Below, one piece after another: positions 9,561 through 18,420 of a DNA stretch of 26,260 nucleotides; within the stretch, counting starts at the first letter, position 1, and every line of letters starts with the position of its first letter. The notes under the pieces are model-generated. The model searched no databases. It worked only from the letters and a program-made list of their open reading frames with translations, and had not been told where the DNA came from. The DNA is taken from assembly GCA_034698045.1 (NCBI GenBank), contig JAQGAU010000562.1:1-26260 (forward strand). Direction: 5' to 3'. The DNA comes from Paramacrobiotus richtersi (taxonomy: Eukaryota > Tardigrada > Eutardigrada > Parachela > Macrobiotidae). Both the position numbers and the translations under genes were made by a program.

Positions 9561-10010
9561 GTAAAATGCTGTACGTACAGGTGTGTTACGTTCACACTGG
9601 TTTCGTCTTTCTTATTTCTTGAGTGCATGGGGATCTCCCCATTACCGAAGTAGTCATGCGTAGCAGAATTTTTCAAAACAAATTAGCGGAGATTGTATTG
9701 TTTTATGCTCTGTTGTTTGTGGATATTTCCCTTAATAGCACGATTGTACATTAAAGATATGTGTTGGTACTCTAAATGATTTCCAGCGGAGTTGTTCTGA
9801 TCAGTTGTATTAACCGAATCGTTTTTAACACAATCACCTTCGGCCCAAAAAAATTGTTACCAAGTATCTGTAGATGCATAACGGAACAGGTTCCACTGGG
9901 AATTTCCCAGTGGGAAAAAGATGCCGATTTACTATGTTTTTCGAATAAACCGAGACAGTACTTAAGCGGACGGACAGTGAATTCGGTCCCTAGTAAGAAC
10001 GGTCTACTTA
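9560..10010. other. intergenic with a perfect palindrome at 9893-9913
   Basis: No gene is recognised. CCACTGGGAA and its reverse complement TTCCCAGTGG flank a single T; the centre GGGAATTTCCC (9898-9908) fits the kappa-B consensus GGGRNYYYCC. Confidence 0.55.
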
Positions 10011-10014
10011 TGTT

Positions 10015-11895
10015 GTCCGCATTGTGTTTTTCTTCTCGTTATTTCTATCACGTTTGAGACGTTCTAGACCGTTATCTTCGTCGGGAACGTGTTTGTTTAC
10101 GTTATGTTCATCCCCTGGCGCTTACTATCCTTCCTCCATCTTTGCGTTGCCTGCTTCCTTGTGCAATTAAACTCGCAAGATCCTTGGCACTAACACGGGC
10201 CAGAATCTTTTGAGCGTCTTTTGGTCGAGTTCTGATTAGTTCATTCATTTCTTTAACTGCTTCAGGTGTATTCATCTTAACTGGAGTTTCTGCGACCTTG
10301 AGCGTAGTTTCCAGATCTCTGGACAAGATGATTGGTGTGGTTTTTGGTTTTAGCAGTATGTCTTGTGGCAGCTGAAGCTGTCTCGGTTCCATAGTTGCAT
10401 CTGATCCATGTCGTTGAACAACATTCTGAGGCTCTGGTGGGGGTCTGCTTTCCACAATTGGTATACGTGACCTTTCGTCTACAGAATCTTTAGAGCCGTC
10501 TTGTGATTGTCGTAGAACTAACACCTGTCGATCGCGGTTATTGCTATCACTGGTCTGCTTAGATGCAGGAGGTTCGACCTTCCTAGGAATGCCAACAGAG
10601 GCCGCCGGTTGTGCAACTTGGGATCCCGCATTGTCGCTTGGCTTTTGCGGTGCCGGTGCCTTATCGGCTCCAGATGATTTGCCAGTTTCTACTCGGTTAT
10701 CAGTAGGGACGTAATACGGTGGCAAGCGCCGCCTTAAACCATTGTCGCTGTTAGCCTGATCACGATGAAGAACATAAAACCCTGACACCGGCGGTAGCAG
10801 TCCGGCTCTCACCCGGGGGATATTTGCAGAACCGGAATTAAGCGGCGGACTCGATGATCTTCGAACCGTATTATCATCGCGCAGTGAGGTCCGGTATTCG
10901 CCGGTGAAAGTCTCTGTTGGGCTTGGATCAGTTTCGAATTCAGGTGTAGCTGGTAAAGAATCACCTAGGGTTGGTCTCGGCACAGTGCCGCTGTGATCCG
11001 AAGATTTGTAGTATGGTGGTAACCGCCGCCGCAAACCGTTGTCGCTGTTAGCTTGATCACGATGAAGAATGTAATATGGTGATACGGGCGGCGGAGGTCT
11101 GGTTCTCACCGGGAGGACATTTGCCGAACCGGTGTTCGGTGTGTTCGATGGTCGTTGGACAGTATTGTCATTCTGACTGCGTCGGTCTGTTCCGGAGGCA
11201 GCTTCGGGTCTGCTTCGAACATTTCCAGCTGAAGTTAGTCCAAAGTTCCCTTGCGATGGACTAGAGACGTAACGTGGTGGCAGCCGCCGTCTTAAACCAT
11301 TATCACTGTTAGCCTGATCACGGTGAAGAATATAATATGGTGACACTGGCGGTAGCGGTCTGGTGGAAACGCGGGGCACAAAACCGCTGTTTCCTTGTAC
11401 ACTCGGTTGTTGCCTTTGGACAGTATTGCCACTCGGTCTACTTTGGACATCTCCAGATGGAATACTTGCAGAGCTACCTGACGATGATCTAGATGCACTC
11501 CGCCCTCTGCTATCCCGGAATCTTCTCTATACAGACGACACAGGAGCGGGAGTGTATTTTGGAGGTGGTCGAAATCCGTGAAATGCTGGAATGCAACAAT
11601 AGTTTGGAGTATAATAGGGTCGGCTGGGGCTGCTGGCTGGTACACGATAACTGTCGCTATAACTTTGACGGGAAGCCAGAGAAGGCCTTGAATTCTGGGA
11701 TCCACCCCGGTTAGCATTTGCATTTTCTGTGACGATTAAACCGATTAAAAATTACATCAAGTCGGTACTACGGCATGGAATAATGTTGTGTAAATAGAGA
11801 ACAGTGTTAATTGTAGGATGCTTTCACTTACTTTCAACAAGTCCAATCAACAGAACACGTATGTAAATATTAATAACAGCTGTGAAAAATCGCAT
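10015..11895 (-). pseudogene. D2: array member with repeated middle module, interrupted
   Basis: Exon 1 is 11895-11832 (signal peptide starting MRFFTAVINIYIRVLLIGLV, donor GTAAGT, phase 1); exon 2 starts at 11726 after a 105-bp intron. Exon 2 matches D5 (NANRGGS, SYSDSYR) but has an in-frame TAG at 11527-11529 opposite an Asn codon of D5; both sides stay in the same frame. The rest is open for about 470 codons to TGA at 10108-10110. It holds three copies of a module with PPVSPYYILHRDQANSDNGL (D5 has one), then EAVKEMNELIRTRP and VSAKDLASLIAQGS. Just after, a likely one-base loss relative to D5 shifts the frame; Lys/Arg-rich homology (NKHVPDEDNGLERLKRD) continues to about 10020. No LDLa part is left. 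Read-through or sequencing error at the single TAG could still leave a shorter secreted protein. Confidence 0.7.
10715..11360 (-). repeat. three copies of a roughly 260-300-bp coding module in D2
   Basis: The most conserved part (encoding LHRDQANSDNGLRRRLPP) lies near 11275-11355, 11014-11095 and 10719-10800, spaced 261 and 296 bp apart. The linkers differ in length and sequence, so this is an older internal duplication. D5 carries a single copy near 17000-17070. Confidence 0.85.
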
Positions 11896-11979
11896 CGTAA
11901 AAAGCTAGTGTGTCGATAGCTAATGATGAGTCCTCCGTGCTGGTTCAGGCCAGCTACACCAGACGTCACTTCCTGCAGT

Positions 11980-12200
11980 AATGGAGTCAGTGAATGAAAA
12001 TTATTTATGACTTGCCGTTTCTTGTTTTATTTGGCGTTCCACATGTCTGCCGATCACCTGCGGCCCACGCGGCTGATCAGCATTTAAAGCAGTGTAACTC
12101 TCGTCGTTCGCCACGTGCTGGAGTTCCGGTATTTTTGAAAGCATTGATGTCATAAGCATTATTTGTCTTTGTTTGGTATTTTCAATGTCGGTACAAGTAA
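11980..12200 (-). promoter_or_regulatory. promoter block P2 (upstream of D2)
   Basis: The core at 12101-12156 has CACGTG (12112-12117), AGTTCCGGTATTTT and TGATGTCATAAG. The TATA-like box TTTCTTGTTTTATTTGG is at 12013-12029 and GTCAGTGAATGAAAA is near 11984-11998. CACGTG lies 217 bp before the ATG of D2. Confidence 0.72.
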
Positions 12201-12446
12201 TTATTAGAAGTCATACGCCGTTTCGGTTGACGGCAAAGACTAATGAAAAGGAAAGCTCGAAGACGTTGATTTTTCCTCTAATGTCGACTAGTCACGGTAC
12301 GGATGAAACAGAGGCTCGATAATTAAGTGCAGAACCACATACGGATACATCTACAAGCTCGGTGGTAAAAGCCCTGCTTACGGAAAACTACAAACTTATT
12401 TCTTGTGACTGCTTAGGTAAATGAATTTGAAAAATCCGGAAAATTG
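12200..12446. other. D3 3' flank, nothing recognised
   Basis: This short spacer lies between the upstream block of D2 and the stop codon of D3. No poly-A signal is evident. Confidence 0.4.
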
Positions 12447-13701
12447 TTAGGATATCTTATTCCCAGCGGAAATTGGTTTGAGGAGCTGGTCGGCTGTGGC
12501 CAGAAGCCTGGATGTCTCGTTTCCTGGTAGTTTTCCCATCATGTCCGTCAAACGAGCCACCTTATTCACCGAGCAGTGTGCGCGTGGGCCTTCGTCCGAA
12601 TTATCACCGCATTCATCCCGACCATTACAGAGCTGCAAAGGCAAGGGAAAAGGCTAGAAGCACTGTAGTCTGTAAAGCGCTCGTGACGCTGGCCGGAAAA
12701 CCACTGATGCTTCATAGTTTGTTAGCCGTGTGCGCCCTGAAGTCTGAAAACCTACTGATTCAGATTTTCGGCGATTCAAGGAATACTAAAGCTTCAGTCG
12801 GATTTTGACAAGCACTAGTACTATCAATAAAAAAGGATTCCACCGATCTTCCGCAAACATTAACATGTGTATTCCTACCTGGCTCCGATAAACACAGTGG
12901 GCATTGGTACACTCGAACTGTGCGACTGGACACGAGGCTCTAGCGTGTGGAGCTCCTCCCCGACCGGAACCTCCGATATTGATATAATTGTTACAGCGCC
13001 GATAATCATAGCTAGCAGCTTCATAGTTCCAGCAGTTGTAACGCTGGTTGGGTGGTTTCGTTGGCCTAGGGTATACAACAGTTATTATCGGCGGCAAAGG
13101 GATCGCTGTTGGATTGCAATCGAAACATTGAATCGTTGGACGTTTTATGGGTGGTTTCGTCACTGGTCCTGGCAGAGGTGGTCTGGGTCTTATGTTAGGT
13201 TCCCGTGGGGGTTTTGGTCTGCCTCCGTGTTCTCCGGGGGGAATGCCTGGTCTGGTTCGAGTATTTCCAGGTGAAGCGGGTACAGAATTACCTGGGGATG
13301 GTCTAGGGACACTGCCTCCAGTGCCCCGGATTCGTACGTTCCCAGAAGGTACTGGAGCGGGTCTATAGGATGGAGGTGATCGGACTACGTAATTTGAAGG
13401 AGGGGAGCGAAAAGTTGGAGTCCTGTACACTTGCGCAGGGGCTCTATAAACCGGCACCCGATACGTTCCAGAACCGGAAGACCGGGATGGTGGGGAATAA
13501 GGTGCAGATCCACCTCGATAGGCCTTTGTCGTCTCTGTAGAATTAAACCAACATGGTGGTGCTGGATTTGATAATTTGTATGAAAGAACTACATAACTGG
13601 TTGCGTGTGGAACTGCTTTTACTTACTATCGATCAAACAGACTGATCAAACAAACAGATCAAGAAGACAAAGGAACTAACGACGACTGTAAAAATCCTCA
13701 T
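12447..13701 (-). pseudogene. D3: short LDLa array member with disrupted first exon
   Basis: Exons 2 (13534-12879) and 3 (12632-12447) are intact and in frame. They encode a proline-rich body (SNYVVRSPPSYRPAPVPSGN, PRPSPGNSVPASPGNTRTRP), a YNCWNYE region and a complete LDLa: CPVAQFECTNAHCVYRSQ, then LCNGRDECGDNSDEGPRAHC. The tail is VARLTDMMGKLPGNETSRLL. The middle module and Lys-rich part of D5 are absent. Exon 1 starts with ATG at 13701 (MRIFTVVVSSFVFLIC, close to D5), but an apparent duplication of TCTGTTTGATCAG makes it 75 nt instead of 58. This adds an in-frame TGA (codon 23) before the normal GTAAGT donor and breaks the phase. I found no alternative donor that restores a signal peptide. 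If another first exon is used, D3 could be functional, since exons 2-3 are perfect. Confidence 0.65.
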
Positions 13702-13799
13702 CGTAGGAATCTATCCCTGAAGACAGTCGTTATGGCCTAGCCGTGAGTGTCCCGTTTGTACCAGCTAAACTATCAATATGCACGTTTGCCGCAGTTAAG

Positions 13800-14000
13800 T
13801 AGGATGAGTGAATGACAATGTGGGGCTTCACAGCTGCTTGTTATGCATTTCACATATCTAGCAAAACCATGCGCCAAACTGCGCGTACTAGTAATTAACA
13901 TGTAGAAAGATGCTAATGTTATCGTCCATCACGTCATCTACAGGTCTTAGTTCCGGTATTTTCAACGGCACTGATATCAGAAGTGTATAGTAATTAGTGT
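13800..14000 (-). promoter_or_regulatory. promoter block P3 (upstream of D3)
   Basis: The core at 13920-13982 has CACGTC (13930-13935), TTAGTTCCGGTATTTTCAA and TGATATCAG. GATGAGTGAATGACAATG (13803-13820) is the initiator-like part. The A-rich box is degraded (GCTTGTTATGCATTTCAC). The CACGTC site is 229 bp before the ATG of D3. Confidence 0.65.
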
Positions 14001-14500
14001 TGACCAGTTTCTGATGCCAGCAATAACATGCTAATCTTCAATCAAAATGGAAGTTCAAAGACATCTGGCAACACCTCGTAAACTCGCACTGTGGGCGGTT
14101 CACCAGAGCCACGTCATTATCTCAAAAAACCGTCACATAATTTTTGCGTTCTTTGCTTACGATCCGTACACTTGCAGAGTACACTTGCAAACAGTGCTGC
14201 CTGTATGGTATTTACTAAGACTTTATGGAACCAAAAACCGGCAAACAAAGTGGGAATGCGGTCCTCGAGTATGCGTTATGCCGGCCTCATTAACAAGAAG
14301 TGCGCTTGCTAGGTATAGTAGTTGTACAGCTGCACCACTGTCAGCACAATTACATATGGCGTATACACAATAACTACAGTTACAAATAAAAAGTTAGTCA
14401 AACAACAACAACCTTGCAAAATGCCTCACTGTAATAAACCACATCAGAAAATCTCTTCTTTAATTTTGACTAGTGACGGAGACGCAGATGGCTAGGGCTT
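14000..14500. other. spacer where the body of D4 is missing
   Basis: Open frames on the + strand here (14047-14373) have no domain or paralogue. I see no trace of the LDLa exons expected for D4. Confidence 0.45.
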
Positions 14501-14505
14501 CAGAC

Positions 14506-14747
14506 CTATACACAGAACCATTGATTCTGTTGATTCTGACCGAGATGGTACGGACCACCGGGGTAGGCCTTTGTCCTTTCTGTATAATAATTAGACAAAT
14601 ATGAAGGTGCTTCTGATTTTAGTGTAATGTTTGAATGAACTGCATACTGATTGGGTGTTACAGCGTGTAGGTAGAATCGCTTTACTCGCTGCCAGTCAGG
14701 CATTCTGAGAAAACAAATGAATAAACAAATATTATAAAAATCTTCGT
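14506..14747 (-). pseudogene. D4: truncated array relic
   Basis: The stretch CCTACGACGAAGATTTTT (- strand) matches CCTACGATGAGGATTTTT of D5, with the start codon changed from ATG to ACG (14745-14747). The signal-peptide exon (14747-14686; KIFIIFVYSFVFS) is four bases longer than in D5, which breaks the phase. A GTAAAG donor and TATACAG acceptor are kept, and exon 2 begins at 14579 with KRTKAYPGG (compare KRTNANFRGG in D5), but homology ends within about 20 codons. The rest of exon 2 and all of exon 3 are gone. Confidence 0.75.
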
Positions 14748-14849
14748 CGTAGGAATGTTTCGCCAATAACAGTCATTACGGTCCAGCCGTAAAATGCTTC
14801 GTTTGGACCAGTTAAACAATATGTTCACGCTTGCTGTAGTAGTAGAATA

Positions 14850-15090
14850 CGTGAATAAAAATCTGAGACTTGATGTTTCTTGTTTCATTATGCATTCCAC
14901 ATGCCAAACGGAATTATGCGCCCCATATGTTAGCGAATTAGCAAAGATGCTAAGTATATAAACGCCGCCGTCCGTCACGTGGTCTAGATCCGGTATTCTT
15001 GAAGTACGTGCTGATATCATAAGTGCTAGTTATTTTGCCGTTGATTGGTGTTCTCAAATTCTCAATGACGGCATTGTTATTAGCACGTAG
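14850..15090 (-). promoter_or_regulatory. promoter block P4 (upstream of the D4 relic)
   Basis: The core at 14964-15025 retains CGTCCGTCACGTGG (CACGTG 14976-14981), a slightly changed TCCGGTATTCTTGAA, and TGATATCATAAG. TTTCTTGTTTCATTATGCATTCCAC (from 14876) is the TATA-like part. The block is better preserved than the gene behind it. Confidence 0.7.
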
Positions 15091-15392
15091 CTCTGGTGCA
15101 GACGTCTGTACAAACCCTGTTACTACAGATATACTATAAACTTATCAAGTGTAATTTTTGCAAAACATACAAAATATACCGTCTTTTTACTTTGGGTGGA
15201 AACTTCATGATACATGTAAAGGAAAGTTGACCATTGCATATCGTACCACTCGTTATTTTGCAGAGCGTGATCTGTTCTAACGGAAGCATGCGATACCCAT
15301 ATCCCTATATTTCATTGTACAATTTGTGCTCCGTTCTTCACCTGAGATCGCACCATCACAGATACTGCCGCCAATTATTCGTATAAAGTATA

Positions 15393-15439
15393 AACAATAA
15401 CTTATACCATGATTTGGTAATCATACCGTTATGTCACAC
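15393..15439 (-). repeat. 3'-flank segment shared by D5 and D1
   Basis: This is the counterpart of 7663-7709, 78 bp beyond the stop codon of D5, with the same gap-free alignment. It may mark the transcript end region, but no AATAAA is evident. Confidence 0.65.
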
Positions 15440-15516
15440 AGTCACCTTAAGCTCTATATACAAAAAGGCAGAACACTCCGTGTTTCACGAAATCAAAGAA
15501 GAAAACCAGGAACCGG

Positions 15517-17590
15517 TTAAGGTTTTCTCTGATTTCCAGCGGCAACTAGTTTGGCAAGCTGGTCAGCTGTGGCCAGAAGCATGGATGTCTCGTTGCCTGG
15601 TCTCTTTCCCGTCTTGTCTATCAAAGGAGCGACTTTCTTTGCTGAGCAATTGGCGAGTGGACCTTCATCCGAATTGTCCTTACAGTCATTCCGACCATTG
15701 CAGAGCTGCAAAAGCAAGTGCATAATTCAGGAGATTTCACACTGCGGATACCGCGATTTGCTCGTATTAATAATTAAAAAAAAAACTGTTAATTAGCTCC
15801 ATAATCAACACATGCCGATTTTCTGCACTACAGTTTACCAAATCCACTGATTACCATTTGTGGTGTTAAAAGAGTTCCGAAAGCTCAAACAGATTCCTTA
15901 AACACCACTAACTAAAACAGTGTCCACTGCTTTTGTCGTGTCAATATATAGTGTACCTAGGTTAAGAATACATATTATTCTGTAAAGTTTACCTGGCTCC
16001 GATAAACACAGTGCGCATTGGCACACTCAAACTGTGTGACCGGGCACGAGGCTCCGGAAGCCCGCAATGCTCCTCCCGCTCCAGTACTTCCGATGTTGAA
16101 ATAATCAAAACAGTACGGATAACCAGGAGTTTGGTAGTTCCAGCAGTAATAATGCAGCCACTGCTGGTAGATGGGTGTGGTCGTTCTAGGGTAGGGTATA
16201 GTGGGTCGTGGCGGTACAGGTGTCGCACAGTCATTATTACACGGAGGAATCGTTTGGTCGGTTCCGGGAGGTTTTGTCACTGCTGATCCTGGTAAAGGCG
16301 GTCTTGTTCGTATGTTATCTGCTTTTTCCTCCTTTTTCTCGCTTTTTCCTTTCTTCTCATCTTTCTTCAGTACATTCTTCTCATCACCTTTGAGACGCTT
16401 GTGAAGGCCGTCTTTATCCCGAACGCGTTTATTGTCTTTTTCATCATCCCTCTGTCGCTTGTTATATTGTTCTTTATCTTTGTTATTTTTGCTCCCTGCC
16501 GCAATAAGAGCGGCGAGTTCCTGTGCACTTACACGGGATACAACGTTTTGCGCGTCGTTCGGACGAGTTCTAATCAGATCATTCATTTCGTTAACTGCTT
16601 CAGGCGAGTTTACCTTTAGACGAGATAACAGGATGTTCTGATCGACCGTGACTATATTTTTGCTGGAATCTCTGGATATCATGTTTGGCTTCCCATCCGG
16701 TTTCCGCAGTAAGTCTTTCGCCGAATGGAACGGTTTTGTTTCCTTCGAAGTATCAGGTCCAGGGCGTCGAGCGACATTTTGTGGCGCTGAAGGCGGCTTG
16801 TTTTCTTCTGATGGCGTTCGTAGTTTTTCGTTTGCTGTAAGTTTAGGAATGATCGGTAAAGGTCGTGGGTTTTGCACTTGCCGATCGCGACTGCCACTAT
16901 CATCTGGTTTTTGAGGTGCAGGTTGAGGTCGCTCGACAACTGTAGACGCTTTACTAATTTCAGCTGGTTCCCCGGAAGGAACGTAGTACGGCGGCAGCCG
17001 GCGTCGTAGACCACTGTCGCTGCTAGCTTGATCACGATGAAGAATATAAAATCCTGATACTGGCGGTAGCGGTCTGGATACCACCGAGGGGATGCCTGCA
17101 GAACCGGTAGTAATTGGCACACTCGATGGTCTTTGGACTCTGCTAACACTCGGTCTGTTTTGGTCCCCTCCGGACAAAACGTCTGGTCTGCTTCGAACGC
17201 TTCCAGATGAGACGGGTGCTGAATTACCTGGCGAGGGACTAGGGATACTGTCCCGGATTCTTACGTTTCCCGAAGGCAAGGGAGCGGGATTATACGACGG
17301 AGGTGATCGAACTACGTAATTTGTAGGAGGAGAACGAAAAATCGGGGCTTCAAACGTGCGCGCAGGGGCACTATAAACTGGCGCGCGATACGAGTCAGAA
17401 CTGTAAGACCGGGATGGTGCTGAGTACTGTATGGATCCACCACGGAAATTGGCGTTTGTTCTTTCTGAAGCAGTTAGACAAATGTTGAGATACAGATTTA
17501 AGCAAAATAATCCATTGTTGAACTTCACTTACTAGCAATCAGGCATATAAGCAACACAAAGGAACAAACAATGACTAGAAAAATCCTCAT
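15517..17590 (-). CDS. D5: secreted proline-rich protein with C-terminal LDLa domain, intact
   Basis: Three exons: 17590-17533, 17464-15993 and 15705-15517 (introns 68 and 287 bp; phases 1 and 0; donors GTAAGT and GTAAAC, acceptors GCTTCAG and TTTGCAG), giving 572 residues. Exon 1 is a signal peptide (MRIFLVIVCSFVLLICLIA). Next come a Ser/Tyr/Pro-rich region (FRGGSIQYSAPSRSYSSDSY, TNYVVRSPPSYNPAPLPSGN), one PPVSGFYILHRDQASSDSGL module, a helical segment with LIRTRPNDAQNVVSRVSAQ, a very Lys/Asp/Glu-rich stretch (about 350-406), a Cys/Tyr region (YYCWNYQTPGYPYCFDYFNI) and an LDLa domain (about 493-530). The LDLa has all six cysteines and the calcium-binding end CNGRNDCKDNSDE. The tail repeats the helical segment (RPGNETSMLLATADQLAKLV). 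It is presumably an extracellular matrix, cuticle or haemolymph protein; the family is not known to me. It is the only undamaged member of the array. Confidence 0.85.
15706..15992 (-). other. conserved intron splitting the LDLa domain of D5
   Basis: The phase-0 intron sits between HCVYRSQ and LCNG. The same junction is kept in D1 (8003-8314) and D3 (12633-12878), with donors GTAGAA, GTAGGA and GTAAAC after an identical CGGAGCCAG, and TGCAG acceptors. The intron sequences themselves have diverged. Confidence 0.8.
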
Positions 17591-17689
17591 CGTAGGAATG
17601 TGTCGGTAATGATGATCGTTACGGCCCAGCCGTGAACTGTTAAGTTTAGGCCAGCTAAACAAGATATGCTCACTGTAATAGTGGAATGA

Positions 17690-17890
17690 GTGATTGAATA
17701 CTTATTTACCTGACTTCACGTTTCTGGTTTTAGCAGTGTACCACATGTTCAACCGAATTATGCGGCATACTGCGACTAATTTACATTGGAAAACATGCGA
17801 CTCTCATCGTCGCGTGACTTAGTTCCGGTATTTTAGCAAAGTGCTGATGTCACAAGTTCTGTTTATCGTTGTTTTGTATGCCATGTCAAA
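17690..17890 (-). promoter_or_regulatory. promoter block P5 (upstream of the intact gene D5)
   Basis: The core at 17802-17858 has CGCGTGAC (17811-17818; CACGTG with one change), TTAGTTCCGGTATTTTAGC and TGATGTCACAAG. The A-rich box is diverged (GTTTCTGGTTTTAGCAG), and an initiator-like GAATGAGTGATTGAATAC lies near 17684-17701. The core is 221 bp before the ATG. Confidence 0.68.
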
Positions 17891-18233
17891 CTAGATTCTG
17901 GATGTGTAGTAATTTATGAAACTCTGTTGGTGTTGGTAAATGATTGTTATTAACAAAAAGAGAGTAGCAAAGACTGGCACACATTTATGCATTTAGTTCG
18001 AGCTAGCGACGGCTTGAATGAACCACCATGCTTCGCAATTGCGCATAATTGGGTACATCTGTAAATACGTACATTTATTTGTATGCACAGTGCCACCGAA
18101 ATATGGGTACACATGCCTTATTTGTTAATAATGTGCTGTTCAGATTTGCTTTGCTGCGTGTACACCGAGATTTCCGTAAACCATAATATTATGATTGCCG
18201 TAAACTACTAAACCGTTTATAACGCAGCTATAT
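17890..18233. other. intergenic, nothing recognised
   Basis: AT-rich sequence without supported genes or repeats, between the D5 promoter and the palindromic element. Confidence 0.45.
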
Positions 18234-18416
18234 ACAGGGGGGATCACGTTGAGCACAATAACTTGTCCTGTATTGCATCAGTCACTCGAGCTGGAGATTA
18301 CGTCATGGTTGCAACTACACAGTGTGCAGCCATAACGTACTGGCACAACATAATCTCCAGCCCGCGTGACTGATGAAATTCAGGGACGAGTTATTTTGCG
18401 CAACGTAATCTTCCCT
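18234..18416. mobile_element. near-palindromic fold-back / MITE-like element
   Basis: The left arm (18234-18309) and the reverse complement of the right arm (18344-18416) share ATTACG/ATCACGTTG, ATAACT, GTCC, CATCAGTCAC and GCTGGAGATTA. The pairing continues inward (CATGGTTGCA against TGCAGCCATAACG) with a 13-base asymmetry. The outer ends read CAGGGGGGATCACG and TAGGGAAGATTACG. There is no coding capacity and no clear target-site duplication, so a decayed non-autonomous DNA element is likely but unproven. Confidence 0.6.
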
Positions 18417-18420
18417 AAAT

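Noticed and set aside
9776..10057. 93-codon + strand frame between D1 and D2
   Set aside because: It overlaps the palindrome and the decayed 3' part of D2; no domain or start context.
11292..11723. 143-codon - strand frame overlapping the start of D2 exon 2
   Set aside because: The overlapping other frame matches D5 residue by residue, so this one is a shadow.
16201..16914. Ser/Phe-rich + strand open frames opposite D5
   Set aside because: Antisense shadows of the Lys/Glu-rich and Pro-rich exon 2.
17465..17528. Hydrophobic stretch just before exon 2 of D5, as an alternative signal peptide
   Set aside because: It begins with GTG, lies in the intron after a GTAAGT donor and is not kept in the other copies, whereas the ATG-led exon 1 is.
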